Positions 21,986 through 33,333 of a stretch of DNA of 64,000 bases are shown piece by piece; the first letter of the stretch is position 1; every line of letters begins with the position of its first letter. The notes beneath the pieces are model-generated. The model searched no databases and was not told the DNA's origin. It saw only the letters and a list, made by a program, of their open reading frames with translations. A program made the translations under genes and the position numbers. The stretch is from Isoetes taiwanensis (taxonomy: Eukaryota; Streptophyta; Lycopodiopsida; Isoetales; Isoetaceae), in contig JAJEKV010000060.1 in the NCBI GenBank assembly GCA_021234155.1, positions 184,001-248,000 on the forward strand. Direction: 5' to 3'.

Positions 21986-23716
21986 AATTAGTTTTTTATC
22001 CTATGGTCTAATCTCTAAACATTAAACATTTAACTCAAGGTTCTAAATTATCCTAACATTTAACTCCTAACAATAAACATTGATAACATTGACAATATTT
22101 ATAAGTACATAGGTGAATATTGATTTATTTATACCTACTGTTTACAAAACTCTAAACTTGACCTGAACAATTAACAAGACAATGAAGCTCATGAGGTGTC
22201 AATGAGCATTAAACAACAACAAACTCACGATGCCATTCTCACAACAGGCCCTCCATCTCAACTTGCTTCCAACTCTTCTTGGTTTCCTTGTCTTTCCTCT
22301 TCCCAATTTCTATTAGAGGCTTCAGCCTTACCAAACTATTACCACACTCCTCTTCCACTGCATTAGTGGGGATACATGTTATGGTTCTGTTAGAGCCTGT
22401 GTGGCCAACATCATCCATTCTTTCAAGCCGCGTGTCGAGTTGTCTCATGAGTGAATCAGTTGCAATTAGCATGCCTGGATCTTTTTCTGCCCTTGACATC
22501 ACTCTAGCAATGACTTCTTGTAAAGATCTCCTTGTCTTATCCAGTTAATCCTTGCCTCCTTTTGAGAGGGAGACTCGCCCAAGCTTACAATCTCAACCAC
22601 ATCTTCGTGATGTGGTTTCCTCTCCATGAGGGGCCCCATGATCCTCACATGGCCTCAAGTAGTCCATGCCCCCACAAATTGACCCATATTGAGATCCAAG
22701 CACTGTCAAAAGATCTTGATCCCCTCAGAAGTTGCCCAACATTTGCATGACCTTAACTTGGTGCTTACATAAGTTGCCCTTGGCTCCCCAGGGACAGTCA
22801 CAGCATGCCCAGTTCTTGTGTGCCCCGTTCACAAAGTATGGTCCTTGCCCTAGAGTGCGTTCACTTTTGCCTACGCCTCACCTTCTTGGGGGTTAGTGAA
22901 TGTGACCTGTTCATCAGCAATCTTCCTTGCACCCAATATGGCACATTGTATTATCTCTTCCTGGGAGGTGTTCACCACAAACCCTGCTTCCTTCATGGAC
23001 CTAGATGACAAGAGAATTATATTCTTGCAAAATCAAAATAGGCTACAAATGATGATTAGAAGTTATACCTGATGTATGCCATGTGTGTCTCCACGTTGTT
23101 GGTTAGAATGTAGAGGAGCTACCAATCCTCCGGCCCCTGAGTGCTCGCTTTTGAAATGCCCAGCGCCTTTTCAAGGCACAATGCCATGCCTCTATGGCTG
23201 CATTAGTCTCTTGGTTGGAGTGAGGGTACATCCTTGTAGCCAATACCCATTGGCAAATGTTTTTGGTCCACTCCTTACTCATGTAAGCCGCCAACTTGGG
23301 GTATTGAGGATACTTCCTCAATAAGTCCTCCAATTTCCTAGTTGCCTCCCTCCCTTTGCCTCCCTATACTCTTCACCGCATTACATATTGTCCCCCTAGA
23401 GGACCTTTCCCCCCTGTACATAATGTAACCAAGTTCCTTGAACAGATCGTTACGTGCCACCTTGTTCTTGATGTTCTTCTGCAACCACTTGATCCAAGCC
23501 CTCCTCACGTGCCATATGCAAATTTGCACGGGCACACTAGGAAAAACCTATGAAATTAAACAATGTTAGTACACTTGTGATTTGCTTCCAAGGATTAGAG
23601 TTTGACAAGTTACTTTTTTCACGGCCTTTATCTCAGCATGGGCATCATCTGTAATGATGCAAGAAGGCTGCCAATCAGGATCATCTCGGCATAAGGACTC
23701 CTTTAGTGCTACATAT

Positions 23717-24137
23717 TCTAAACGAGGTGCACCCTGGACTACCACAGTCGTCGGATCTGTCAATCCTACGGCCCAGACTGTATGTTGGAGCCTCTGGACA
23801 CCTCTCGTTTCGATTATGCTCAATTATGATTGGGGACGCCTATGATTTTAAGATGTCGAATACGAGTTTGCCTAAGGTTTTGATGGTATATCGAGCCTCT
23901 ATACGTTTTCGCTTAAGCTTTTAGAATATGAAATACGAGGATTCGAACCTTTACCAAAATAACTCAATATCCTAATAAGACTACTTTAACCAATCTAACC
24001 AGTCAGCTAATGTGATTATTTTTTATCTTAAATCTCTGTTTTTTTTTATGATAACCCATTGAATTGTTTTAAGGATATGGTCTATGGTTTCAAGAATTAT
24101 ATCTATATCAAATCCCCCTGGAACCCCCTGTTATTTT
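23717..24137 (-). mobile_element. SINE-like repeat, copy 2 (421 bp)
   Basis: Flanked by GCTACATAT at 23708-23716 and 24138-24146. On the minus strand it has an A-box-like TTAGCTGACTGGTTAGATTGG and a B-box-like AGGTTCGAATCC, the internal RNA polymerase III promoter of tRNA-derived SINEs. Nearly identical to the next unit. Inserted in the MULE transposase gene. Confidence 0.75.
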
Positions 24138-24146
24138 GCTACATAT

Positions 24147-24569
24147 TCTAAACGAGGTGCACCCTGGACTACCACAGTCGTCGGATTCTGGTCAATCCCA
24201 CGCCCGACAGAGTATGTTGGAGCCTCTGGACACCTCTCGTTTCGATTATGCTCAATTATGATTGGGGACGCCTATGATTTTAAGATGTCGAATACGAGTT
24301 TGCCTAAGGTTTTGATGGTATATCGAGCCTCTATACGTTTTCGCTTAAGCTTTTAGAATATGAAATACGAGGATTCGAACCTTTACCAAAATAACTCAAT
24401 ATCCTAATAAGACTACTTTAACCAATCTAACCAGTCAGCTAATGTGATTATTTTTTATCTTAAATCTCTGTTTTTTTTTATGATAACCCATTGAATTGTT
24501 TTAAGGATATGGTCTATGGTTTCAAGAATTATATCTATATCAAATCCCCCTGGAACCCCCTGTTATTTT
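24147..24569 (-). mobile_element. SINE-like repeat, copy 3 (423 bp), tandem with copy 2
   Basis: Follows copy 2 directly with the target word GCTACATAT between them and again after it (24570-24578). The few differences from copy 2 lie around GGATCTG and CGGCCCAGACTG. Confidence 0.75.
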
Positions 24570-25959
24570 GCTACATATACCATACACAATAATCAAATCA
24601 ACACACAATAAAAGTTGAGGAAGAACCGCACCTCTTGTCGTTTGTTTTGAATGTAGAGTCCATGCAAATGGCTTTGTTCTTGCCAAATTTCAACATGGAC
24701 TCCCTTTGGATTGGAGTCATAACTCCTAATTGAAACAAGTCTCCTTGCTCATACATGAACACCGAATCTTGATGTTGTTGAACCCACATGTCAATGCTAG
24801 TGGGAAGATCTTCATGTAGCTTCCATGTGTTACGAACAACTCCCTTTTCAATATTGTACACGTCCCGAATTTTCAACACATCATCCCTACACATGCTTTC
24901 CTGTCCATTCACTTCAAGTCTCAACCTCCACCTCTCTTCATGCATGTTCATTACACTACGTGGCGTGTGCCATTGGACAAGCTTCTGTCTTACCCATTCC
25001 CTCAATTCTTGTGAGATCCAGGGTGCTAGCTTGAACCTAACTCCAAAGGATGGGTCAACAAACCTACCATGGCGGGGCAAACCTTGGATATTCTTGTGAT
25101 CAAACCCATAATAAGTGATATGTGAAAATTCTCGGAAGGAAATAGAGTTGCCGATTGTGAAATGGCACCGGCAGCCCCCCACGTATGCCCTCTCCCTCTC
25201 AACCCTTTTCCCACGTGTGCAGGTGGGCGTGGTCTTTCCTCAACCACATGAGAGTGTTTGCCGCCTTGTCCCGAGGTCCATATGAACACCAATATCTGTA
25301 TTGTGCATTACAAGTTAGTATTAATCTACTAGGTGTAATCTTAATGACAAGCACCTCAAATGACTTAAAAAAGCAAGATTTATAATCAAACACATAGCTG
25401 AGCAAACACATAATCTTGGACTCATGATTTAAAACAAAAACACATGTATCAAACAAATACCTCTTCAACGTCACATATGAATCCTTGTAGGGTCTTTTTA
25501 ACACTCTCTCAGTAATCGAACTTCTTAGATAGAAATTGGCGTGTGCTTCACAATTCCTCTCGCTCCCCAAGAACGAAATCTTGGACCGGTCTGTATGGAT
25601 GTAGCAAGTCCAAACAAGCATCCGCCACCCCCTTGAATATCGGTACAAAATGCTCTTCGGGATACCAATGTAAGTTGCCATGATCAAACAGCCATTTTGA
25701 GGTGTTTCCGTCGTATCTCAGCCCTAAGCTGGAAATAAGAACAAACGTAAAATGACAACGCTTGTTTTCGCCGTTATCTCAGCCCTAAGCCGGAAATAAA
25801 AACATTAAACACAAAATCAGAACGCTTCTTTAAAGCCCTTTGAACTTACCTCTTCTCTCTTCGCTCTAACTTCGCCCATAGCTGCCGCAGCCTACGTACC
25901 GCATTGCGCTCCTCCTCCATGCCTCGCTATTTCGGACATCACCACACGCAATGGGGAGG

Positions 25960-27179
25960 AACCACACCGGATGGTGATCCCGGAGGGTGGTCTCTTAACG
26001 CCCACGTTCTCATTGTATTGGTTTGTCCGCATGGGGCCGGCAGAAATTCAAACTTAGAACACCGGATTAGTCCACGCCGCTATCTCTACCGCCCCAAACA
26101 TTCTCATATTCCGCCTCCTAATCATTGTGGGCAAATGACAATGGGGATCCCGGAGGAGGGGGATCACCACGGCGGATAGCGCCCCCGCTATCAGCCACCT
26201 GGGATGAGGAGGGATCACGACGGGCGATAGCCGCCCCACCGCTATCAGCCACGGGGATCCCGAGGAGGGGATCACCACGGCGATACCGGCCCCACGTTAT
26301 CGCCCAGCTGGGTGATCCCCGAGGAGGGGATCCCGCCCCGGTGTTTCGGGATCCCCGGAGGAGGGGATCACCTCGGCGATAGGGTCCGCCGCGCCCGGGC
26401 CGGGTGACTGGCGGCCTATCACCTGGGCGGGGTGATCCCGTGAGGAGGGATCCGCTCCGGGGTGCCCTGGGATCCCGGGAGGAGGGGATCACCTCGCTGA
26501 TAGCGCCCCACCGCTATCAGCCACAGGGGTGATCCTGGATGAGGGGATCCGCCCGGGTGCCCGGATCCCGGAGGAGGGGGATCACCTCGGGCGGATAGGT
26601 CCGCCAAGTAAAACCCGGGGCCGGGTGACCTCGGGCTGATAGGGTCCGGGCAAGCTATCACCACACGGGTGGGTGATCCCTGAGGAGGGATCCGCCCGGG
26701 TGCCCGGGATCCCGGAGAGGGGATCACCTCGGGCGATAGCCAAGCTATCAGCCATTAGGGTGATCCCTGAGGGAGGGATCCAAGGTCCGGGTGCCTTGGA
26801 TCCCTGAGGAGGGGGGATCACCTCTACTGATAGCCCGGCCAAGCATCACCATTAGGGGTGATCCCGAGGAGGGGGATCCGTCCGGGTGCCCGGGATCCCG
26901 AGAGGGGGATCACCGGCGTGGATATCGCCCCACCGCTAACAGCCATCGAATCGGGGATCCGGGAGGAGGGGATCGCGGGATGATCCCCGAGGGGGATCTC
27001 CGAGGCGCTGACGGCCGCGATTGCACGGGTTTGGACGGGCGGGATGGTGCGGGCCGACGTGGCGTCTCAGTACCTTAACGGGGTCTCCCCGAACGGACCC
27101 CGTCGAGGAGACCCGATCCGGGGAGGTCGGTAAATTTATCTCCGGGATCACCGAATCAAGGGTAAAAGTATCCTGAGCC
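25960..27179 (-). repeat. MULE right inverted end built of palindromic subrepeats
   Basis: Reverse complement of the left end over the outer several hundred bases, including GGGGTCCGTTCGG(G)GAGACC and GATTCGATGG(C)TGTTAGCGG blocks, followed by repeated GGATCCC-GAGGAGGGGATCACC units. Longer than the left arm as read, so subrepeat number differs. Confidence 0.85.
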
Positions 27180-27188
27180 TGTTTAATG
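27180..27188 (+). repeat. 9-bp target duplication of MULE (right)
   Basis: TGTTTAATG, matching 16360-16368. Confidence 0.9.
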
Positions 27189-28970
27189 TCCACACAACAC
27201 AATAAGTATCCAATAAAGTTTATTATATAGACAAGAAAATTATTGCGGCGAGCAAGGCCGCCGCAAACATTTCTTTTGTTCGACTTGTTTATGAGTTTTA
27301 ACTGTGATTATTTGGGATAGTGCAGCGAAGTCTTAATGTCAAAGATGCCTAGTTTAAGAGTATTGTTGTGGTATAACCTTGGTTTTGGGCTCTTTGAATT
27401 ATATTTGGGTCATGCATTCAACGTAAGAATGGTAGACCATGGATTTATAATTCCCTAGCTAGGCGCTATTGTTTCCTACGATTGGTTATTAGGCTCATCC
27501 AGGACTGAGGGAGAAGTCATGGACATGATAGCAAGAAGAGAATTGAAGCACTGGGGTATCATGGTAGCAAAAGACAATAGCCCTTGGACAATAGGTACCA
27601 GCAGGCAAGCCAGTTAAAAAAAACAATAATTGGAACCATTAAATAAGTTGGTTAGAAAAAAGAAATAGTTCAAACCATTACTAAGAAAAATGGGTTACCA
27701 TCATCCAATATCCCTGAGAACTATTATAACAATGCAACGACTGACAAAAATGTGGAGCCCAAGAGAACTAGGCCGATGAGCAAACAGAGGAAATTCTTAG
27801 CAGTCCCGGCTATGAGGTGGTCACCATAACTTCAAACAACTTGAAGTTGCAGTAAGCAGGGCCAGGTCTTTCAAAAGAACTGCTCAAGGTGCAACCAACA
27901 GGTGCGGCAATTTATGATTTGAGTCTCAGAGCAAGTAGACTCAGCCCTAAGGAGCTTTAATTTTACAGAAACATCTTCAATCTGCAACTTTTGCATCGAG
28001 CCACAATTTTACCCCATTGATTGTAATCGCAGTCTATTGGTGGACAAACCCACTCATCTAGGGCTAACAAAAATTAGATTAGAAAAAGTGATCATGTGAT
28101 TTTGATGATACAGCTCTTTGTTTATGTCGAAGAAACTTTTGCCCACAAAAATTATGATTTTTCTCAATTTCCATGGAGCACCCGCCAAGCAACTAGATGT
28201 TAAAAATAAAGAGTACAGAACCTGGAGAGCGATTTTCTCCATCCAATTAATTCCTCCCAAATTTGATTAAACACATGTAAAATTCACCAACGCCTGGGAT
28301 AACAACTAACATTTGGGGCAATTGTATAACAAATTCTATTGACCTATCTTAGAATATAAGTATATACAGATTTTGGAGCTTTTGGAAAGCCCACTAGTAA
28401 GCGTAAAACCTAGGCATCTAAGTGACTTAAAATGCCAATCATAACTTGGAGTCTAGAAAGACAGAATTTTTTTGAGGATGTATTCATTATGATAATGCCC
28501 AAATCAGGTCGTCGGAGCTATCTATCTACACAAAGATACCTAAACCATCACGTTTCTTTGGCGGCCAATATGCTACTCAAAATAGGTGTGGGTGGCATAT
28601 TTAGACCATTGGAAATTGAATGAGCAAAAAAAAGTGGCAATTGCAAAAGACCTTAACGCCCCCGGTTTCAGTTTCTGTGTTCGATTTAACCGAACCGTTA
28701 TTTGTCACCGTTACGACTAGTAACATGCCTGTGATTGGAAATTTATGGAGATCCCTTATAACACCCTAGGATAATCAGTGGAAAACGGCATAACACCCTA
28801 GGGATTTTCGTTGGCTTCTTACCCCAAAGAATTACGAGCACCGCTTCGGACATTGAGCAATGCACCCATGTTTCAAAGATTTGAGAGGTAATGGGGCTTT
28901 TTTGGACTTCATTGTGCTCCCACTGGAACTCTGCTTAGAACGGCGTTTCATTGTGCTTCATGATTCGGGC
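27189..28970. other. No recognisable gene
   Basis: Mostly AT-rich with short frames. A small inverted repeat TTGCGGCG ... CGCCGCAA is at 27240-27270. ATAACACCCTAGG occurs twice at about 28755-28800. Confidence 0.45.
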
Positions 28971-28974
28971 CGAG

Positions 28975-29065
28975 AACGAGTTTCGCATGCCAAATGAGTT
29001 TCGCTAAGAACGAGTTTAGGATGCCAACAGAGTTTTCTTGAAAAGCGAGTTTCGCGATGCTTAAA
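28975..29065 (+). repeat. Short tandem repeats, about 35-bp unit
   Basis: Three degenerate copies of a GAACGAGTTTCGCATGCCAA-type unit. Confidence 0.65.
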
Positions 29066-29332
29066 AATAGGCTAAAAGCTTGAGTTCAAAACTAGAGCTC
29101 AAGAATCCAAAAACTTCGCTCTAGCCGCTGAACCGCCATAGCAGCCCCGCAAAAAAAAAAAACTACCGCCATAGCCAAGCCAAGAAAAACTTCGGCGCCT
29201 TGCTTCCATTCCGGCGCTCCTGGCGCCCTGCTTCTCATCTTTGGCAAACCCTCGACCTTTTGATCCGGCCTTCTGCTTCCGTCGAACCCTGGAGCAAACC
29301 CTCGAATCGGGAGTTAGAGGCGATAGCCAGCC

Positions 29333-29456
29333 CTCGGCATTATCGGAAGAAAAAAGGGAGGGCCATGTGGCCATGGCCAAAATGGCTCGGATGCCGCGAG
29401 CCATTTTGGCCATGGCCACATGGCCCTCGAATTTTTTCTTCCGGTAACGCCCTCTG
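29333..29456. repeat. Near-perfect inverted repeat with 7-bp loop
   Basis: Arms of about 48 bp (GGGCCATGTGGCCATGGCCA and AAATGGCTCG) match with almost no mismatch around a GATGCCG spacer, and weaker pairing extends each arm by about 10 bp. A transcript would fold into a long hairpin. No target duplication is obvious. It could be a fold-back element or a young hairpin-RNA locus. Confidence 0.85.
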
Positions 29457-31094
29457 GCCAGGGCGTTATCTACACCGTATGTCCTTTGTTTCCCTATCTA
29501 ATTTTTGCATGTATTATCGTTTTTTGGCCGTCCAATGACGGTATCTTCCAGAGAATATGCTGCCTGGAGAAATCCAGACCACAAGTGCGCAATCAACCAG
29601 GGGTCAAATTGACCCCATAAAATAGGGGCACAAAATGCCCACAAACCATTGTCTAAAACAGAAATACACATGGCCAGCAAGCATCAAATACTTACAGTAT
29701 GAACACTAATCTATCACAACAGGAACATTTGTCACAGTAAGAAGCGCCATTAATTTATCACAACACAAACATTTGTTACAGTAAAGAAGTGCCACATGCA
29801 TATTCACATCATCGGCCCTCTCACAAGCCTCAGTTTATGTCCCCCGAATGACCTACTTATATGCCCTCTTTAGAAAACAGAGTCTTTTCTGCATAAACTG
29901 TATGAATGGCCTGTTCTTCAAAAGATCAACCGCTTTTTGATTCGAAAGACTAATTCAATTTTGGGTTGGCCCTGCATTCTGGTCTTAAGATGCATGCAGG
30001 GCATTTGCTTCCTACCATTCCTGCAGATGGGCATCCCGTTCAAGTACTGGAATATTGATAGCTTAGCACTAATTAGCACCAAGAGGCCAGGTTTGCCAAA
30101 ATCCCAATCGCAGAGCATACTGTATTCTGAACAAACCTTCCAAGACAATATTTAAACTGCCGCTGCAGCATGTCTGCCAAGGAAAAAATTGCGAATCTGA
30201 ATCATTAGGAGCTCACAACACAGATTTGTATTTTATATAAAGGCAAATAGACAAACAGCCAAGGCTTTCAATCCCTGTTAGAAGCAGTCGGATTTAGCAA
30301 TAGCTCAGGAATCCGTCAGGAAATAGACCAAAAAATCCTTGCCAGTACAGAAGCCTAATCAATCATGGTAAATTTCTGGAGCTCGTTTTGCCGAATCCAT
30401 GGCCCTTTCCGTAATTATGTGCCCATTAACTGGAGCATCTACTGGAGCTGAGCAACAGAATCAACAATTTGCACTCCCTACCCTTCAAGCTACGAATACA
30501 GTAAAAAACAATTAACAATCTTAAGTTATAAATATACCGAAGTTGATCGTGCACACATTATCTCAATTTCTTCCATCTATTCAATTTCTTCAACTTAATA
30601 GTTGAAAGCATATTTAAACCATTGAGAATAATGGCAGGCTCTGTAGCTTTTTTTGCATTCTAATCTTTGTAAATCCATCTCTTCAACATCTTCAATACGG
30701 GCGCAACCAGAGCATATACAACATCGGCTATATGTTAGACCTAGACAATGGGTTGAGAGGTTGCGCCCATGGCATTTTCTTCATCACATGAATTATTTTT
30801 CTGGCAGTTCTAGCATATAACTATAACTCTGATGATGCTTACTCTGCAGAAATCATCTGATCTGCAAATCAGGCTAGAAAAGTGGGCGATGGAGCCATTC
30901 TTAAGCTGGGCTCGGACGAAAACATGTTTATTGCAGATATAGACCTGATCATTCAAAAATGGAAGAAGAATACTTCAAAATTAGGTTCAAAACCTGAGTT
31001 CCTTCCAAACAGGCGTTCATGGGAATGCCGGACATTTTTTTTCTAATCTCCAAGAAACCTGAGGTTTTACGCGCATGGGAAACGGCCCTTAAGT
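29457..31094. other. No recognisable gene
   Basis: Only short frames, without protein features. No RNA gene was recognised. Confidence 0.45.
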
Positions 31095-31220
31095 ATTAGG
31101 TAACTCATGTGTGGGGGCTCTTTACGCCCCATAAAATTTGAGGCGGGGCACAAGCGTGCGGCTGCGAGTCTGGCGGGGCCGCCTCAAATTTTATGGCCCC
31201 CACACATGAATTACCTAACG
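31095..31220. repeat. Fold-back (MITE-like) inverted repeat
   Basis: Arms beginning TTAGGTAA-TCATGTGTGGGGG and containing CCATAAAATTTGAGGCGG pair across a GC-rich loop of about 32 bp. The left arm has about 10 extra bases. No clear target duplication, so the superfamily is not assigned. Confidence 0.8.
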
Positions 31221-32379
31221 TAACGAACGTTTGTTTCATATTACGTCCGATATCTGGCTATGGCTGCAGCTAGGATATGGCTATGGCTAGGGCTTCATTG
31301 CTGGGTAAGTATTGTTTGTATTTCCGATCTATGCATGATTTTGTTATGCAGATCAAAGTGCTTCTGGAAGAAATAGGCATTTTGCTTCTCATACATTGCT
31401 ACTGCTTAAATCTTCAAACGCCTTTTCATACTGAAACTCCGAAGGCCAACTTTTGTAGATGCAGTGTTTCTGTGGATTATTTGCCCCTTTTAGAACAAAT
31501 TCGTGCATCCAGTAGGTCTATAAATCTTGATTTCTTGAATCCGGCAAGACCCCAGAGTTTTTCTTGAAGATGCATGGCTTCAAATTTATATCCAAAGAGA
31601 TGACAGAGGGAACTCCAAAAGATTAAGATCAGTGCGAAAGAATGGACAGGATGCTTCTCCATTTGCAAGATTCAGGGCCTCTTAGCCCAAAAAATGCAGA
31701 AATAAAACTTCTGAGCACCGATTTGGACTAAAATCTTCTGATCTTCTGAGCACAGAAGATCTAAAATCGGCAAAGAAAGGGCAGAAATCGCTTCGTCGGA
31801 ACAGGGCGCAACTGATGCTGGGGGGGCAAGTGGCGCCGCTCCTCTAATTCTGGAAGAGATTACATGGTATAAAAATGGTAGATTCTGACAGTAATATGAA
31901 GCAAACGTTCATTACGCCAAAGCCATAAGTGCGTCCTGCCTTAAAAGTTTTTGCATACACGTGCAATGCAACATGGAGACCCCAAATTTGAAACGGAGGG
32001 AACTCCAAAAGATTGTGGTGCAAGAGAGGTGCACATCTCCCTGCATTTTACTTTAAAAGAAATTCTTTCCAGATGATCAATTCAAGTTTATGCGAGCTTT
32101 TAGCAAGAGAGGTGAGCAAGACCCAAGAAAGAGTGTGGCAAGGTGCTACGAAAAGAGAGTTTAGCAAAATCCTAGAGACAATGTGGCAGGGCCACTAGTG
32201 AGGAAGGGCATAAGGCGTATGGAGGGATGCCACAAAACGCCAGAGGGAGAGCACTAGAAATGAATGAATGAATGAATGAATGAATAGGGTTTTATCATCC
32301 ATGAAGACCAATAGGCCTATAAAACCCGATCAAAGAGCACAACGTGTATTATAGACATGTATTCTAGTGCGCAACAGAA
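31221..32379. other. No recognisable gene, one microsatellite
   Basis: An (AATG)n tract is at 32259-32285. Otherwise only short frames, including an open stretch at 31277-31567 without recognisable features. Confidence 0.45.
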
Positions 32380-33000
32380 AGTATTCAAGACATCCATATA
32401 TTGCTGCATGACAGTCAAGATGTAAGATAAGAGGCCCATATCATCGACGTATATGAGTTGCTTAATCGTCTAGTGCACAAGTTGAACTATGCCACTACCA
32501 TGCTCAATAAGTCAACCTTCTAACTGATCAATATAGAGGTAAAAAATATTGGTGAGAGGGGCTATCCCTAGCGGACCCCAATACTACTATTGATAGGTTG
32601 ACCTGATGGTATCATTCGACCAGAGCATGTATCATACAGTTGAGATACTACATTTTGCAACTCTATAGGGGCTCCTAAATACATCAGTCTCTCCCACAAC
32701 TTTTGCTGAGGCACTTTTCAAAAGCCTTCGCAACATCAACAAAGCAGCAGCATAGGTCCTGCCGGCAATTCCTATTGTCTTCAATCAAGGTCCGCAATCT
32801 AAAAATATGATCAATGGTGGAGTTTCAGAGCCTGAATTTTGCTTGTATGAGGGTCCATCCCTCTGTATCCTCTGCCTACATCGCCAACTACTGCTCAAAA
32901 ATGCCGGCCCGCAATTTTGCATACAATGGGCTGACGATGATTGTGTGGTAATTGGCTGGGTAGTGAGGGTCGCTTGCCTAGTGGGGAAAGCCTTCCTATA
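32380..33000 (-). pseudogene. LINE reverse-transcriptase remnant
   Basis: Reading the minus strand across frameshifts gives STIDHIFRLRTLIEDNRNC, LCCCFVDVAKAFEK, LWERLMYLGAPIELQNVVSQ, PLSPIFF and finally YVDDMGLLSY-like sequence. These are RT motifs including the catalytic Asp pair. The style (FVDVAKAFEKV, YVDD) differs from the two FADD-type LINEs in this window, so it is a separate LINE lineage. In-frame stops (GVR-stop-G) and shifts make it a fossil. Confidence 0.7.
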
Positions 33001-33055
33001 GCACTCTGTTGAACAACACAGTTAGGAGGGGTACTACAAGAGAAAACTTGTTTTT

Positions 33056-33190
33056 CGTAATTTATGATAAAGGTCCACCACTACCGGCTGAAATAATGAA
33101 ACAACTAGGTCAAACCATTTTCAACCTTCATATGGTAGGTTGTCAAGGATCATCTGATGGGTGGCCTCCTCAAGGAAAAATCTGTCGGTA
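33056..33190 (-). repeat. Interspersed repeat, copy 2
   Basis: Inverse copy of 690-835, sharing ATCATCTGATGGGTGGCCTC and AACCTTCATATGGTAGGTTG. It lies just beyond the 3' end of the split transposase-like gene. Confidence 0.65.
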
Positions 33191-33198
33191 CCGGGGAT

Positions 33199-33333
33199 TT
33201 AATTCATCTCAAACTTGATTGCTGAGACATGATGACTGTATTGATAAGTAAGACCTTTGTTTTGAAGTATCACCCAACTACCATCAGGTTGGATAGCATA
33301 GTATAAACCAGCCAACACATGTTCATCGACATT
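33199..33333 (-). pseudogene. Split transposase-like gene, 3' piece
   Basis: Encodes VDEHVLAGLYYAIQPDGSW, VILQNKGLTYQYSHHVSAIK and FEMN-stop. It continues the frame of 62742-63093 exactly when copia and one copy of CATT are removed (GQTFN|VDEHV). See the 5' piece for the domain layout. Confidence 0.7.

Larger units (their letters stand above)
22239..25690 (-). pseudogene. MULE transposase with SWIM zinc finger, interrupted
   Basis: The catalytic protein for Mutator-type transposition. Reading down the minus strand: an N-terminal part from about 25690; a CRCHF region (about 25165); GLPRHGRFVDPSFG (about 25050); KAICMDSTFKTND with the first catalytic Asp (about 24660); then the SINE pair (23717-24578); then DDPDWQPSCIITDDAHAE with the second Asp (about 23650-23690); ICIWHVRRAWIKWLQ (about 23500); NQETNAAIEAWH with the likely catalytic Glu (about 23200); and CDC ... 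CKH, a SWIM finger, at 22761-22802. The last 88 codons (22239-22502) are charged and helical. The order matches plant MULE transposases. Several frameshifts and the insertion make it inactive as read. Confidence 0.82.
16369..27179. mobile_element. Mutator-like element (MULE), 10.8 kb, decayed
   Basis: Both ends begin GGCTCAGGATACTTTTACCC when read inward and stay near-identical for at least 50 bp, then similar for hundreds. A perfect 9-bp target duplication TGTTTAATG flanks it, the Mutator signature. Inside are a SWIM-type MULE transposase on the minus strand (22.2-25.7 kb), a ULP1-type protease gene on the plus strand (17.7-19.8 kb) and a small spliced gene at 21 kb. Plant MULEs carrying ULP1-like genes are known. 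Both main genes are broken in this sequence, and a SINE pair interrupts the transposase. Confidence 0.93.

Noticed and set aside
16369-27179. GC-rich GATCC repeats as a CRISPR array or bacterial DNA
   Set aside because: Units are irregularly spaced palindromes inside inverted transposon ends with a 9-bp target duplication, and the genes are spliced. The window is eukaryotic.
29099-29538. Open frames over the 29.1-29.5 kb region as genes
   Set aside because: They read through both arms of a palindrome and show low-complexity composition. Frames are open because the DNA is GC-rich and self-complementary.
33330-33333. A 5-bp target duplication for copia
   Set aside because: Only CATT (4 bp) matches on both sides, and the in-frame host join also counts CATT once. 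Five bases do not align.
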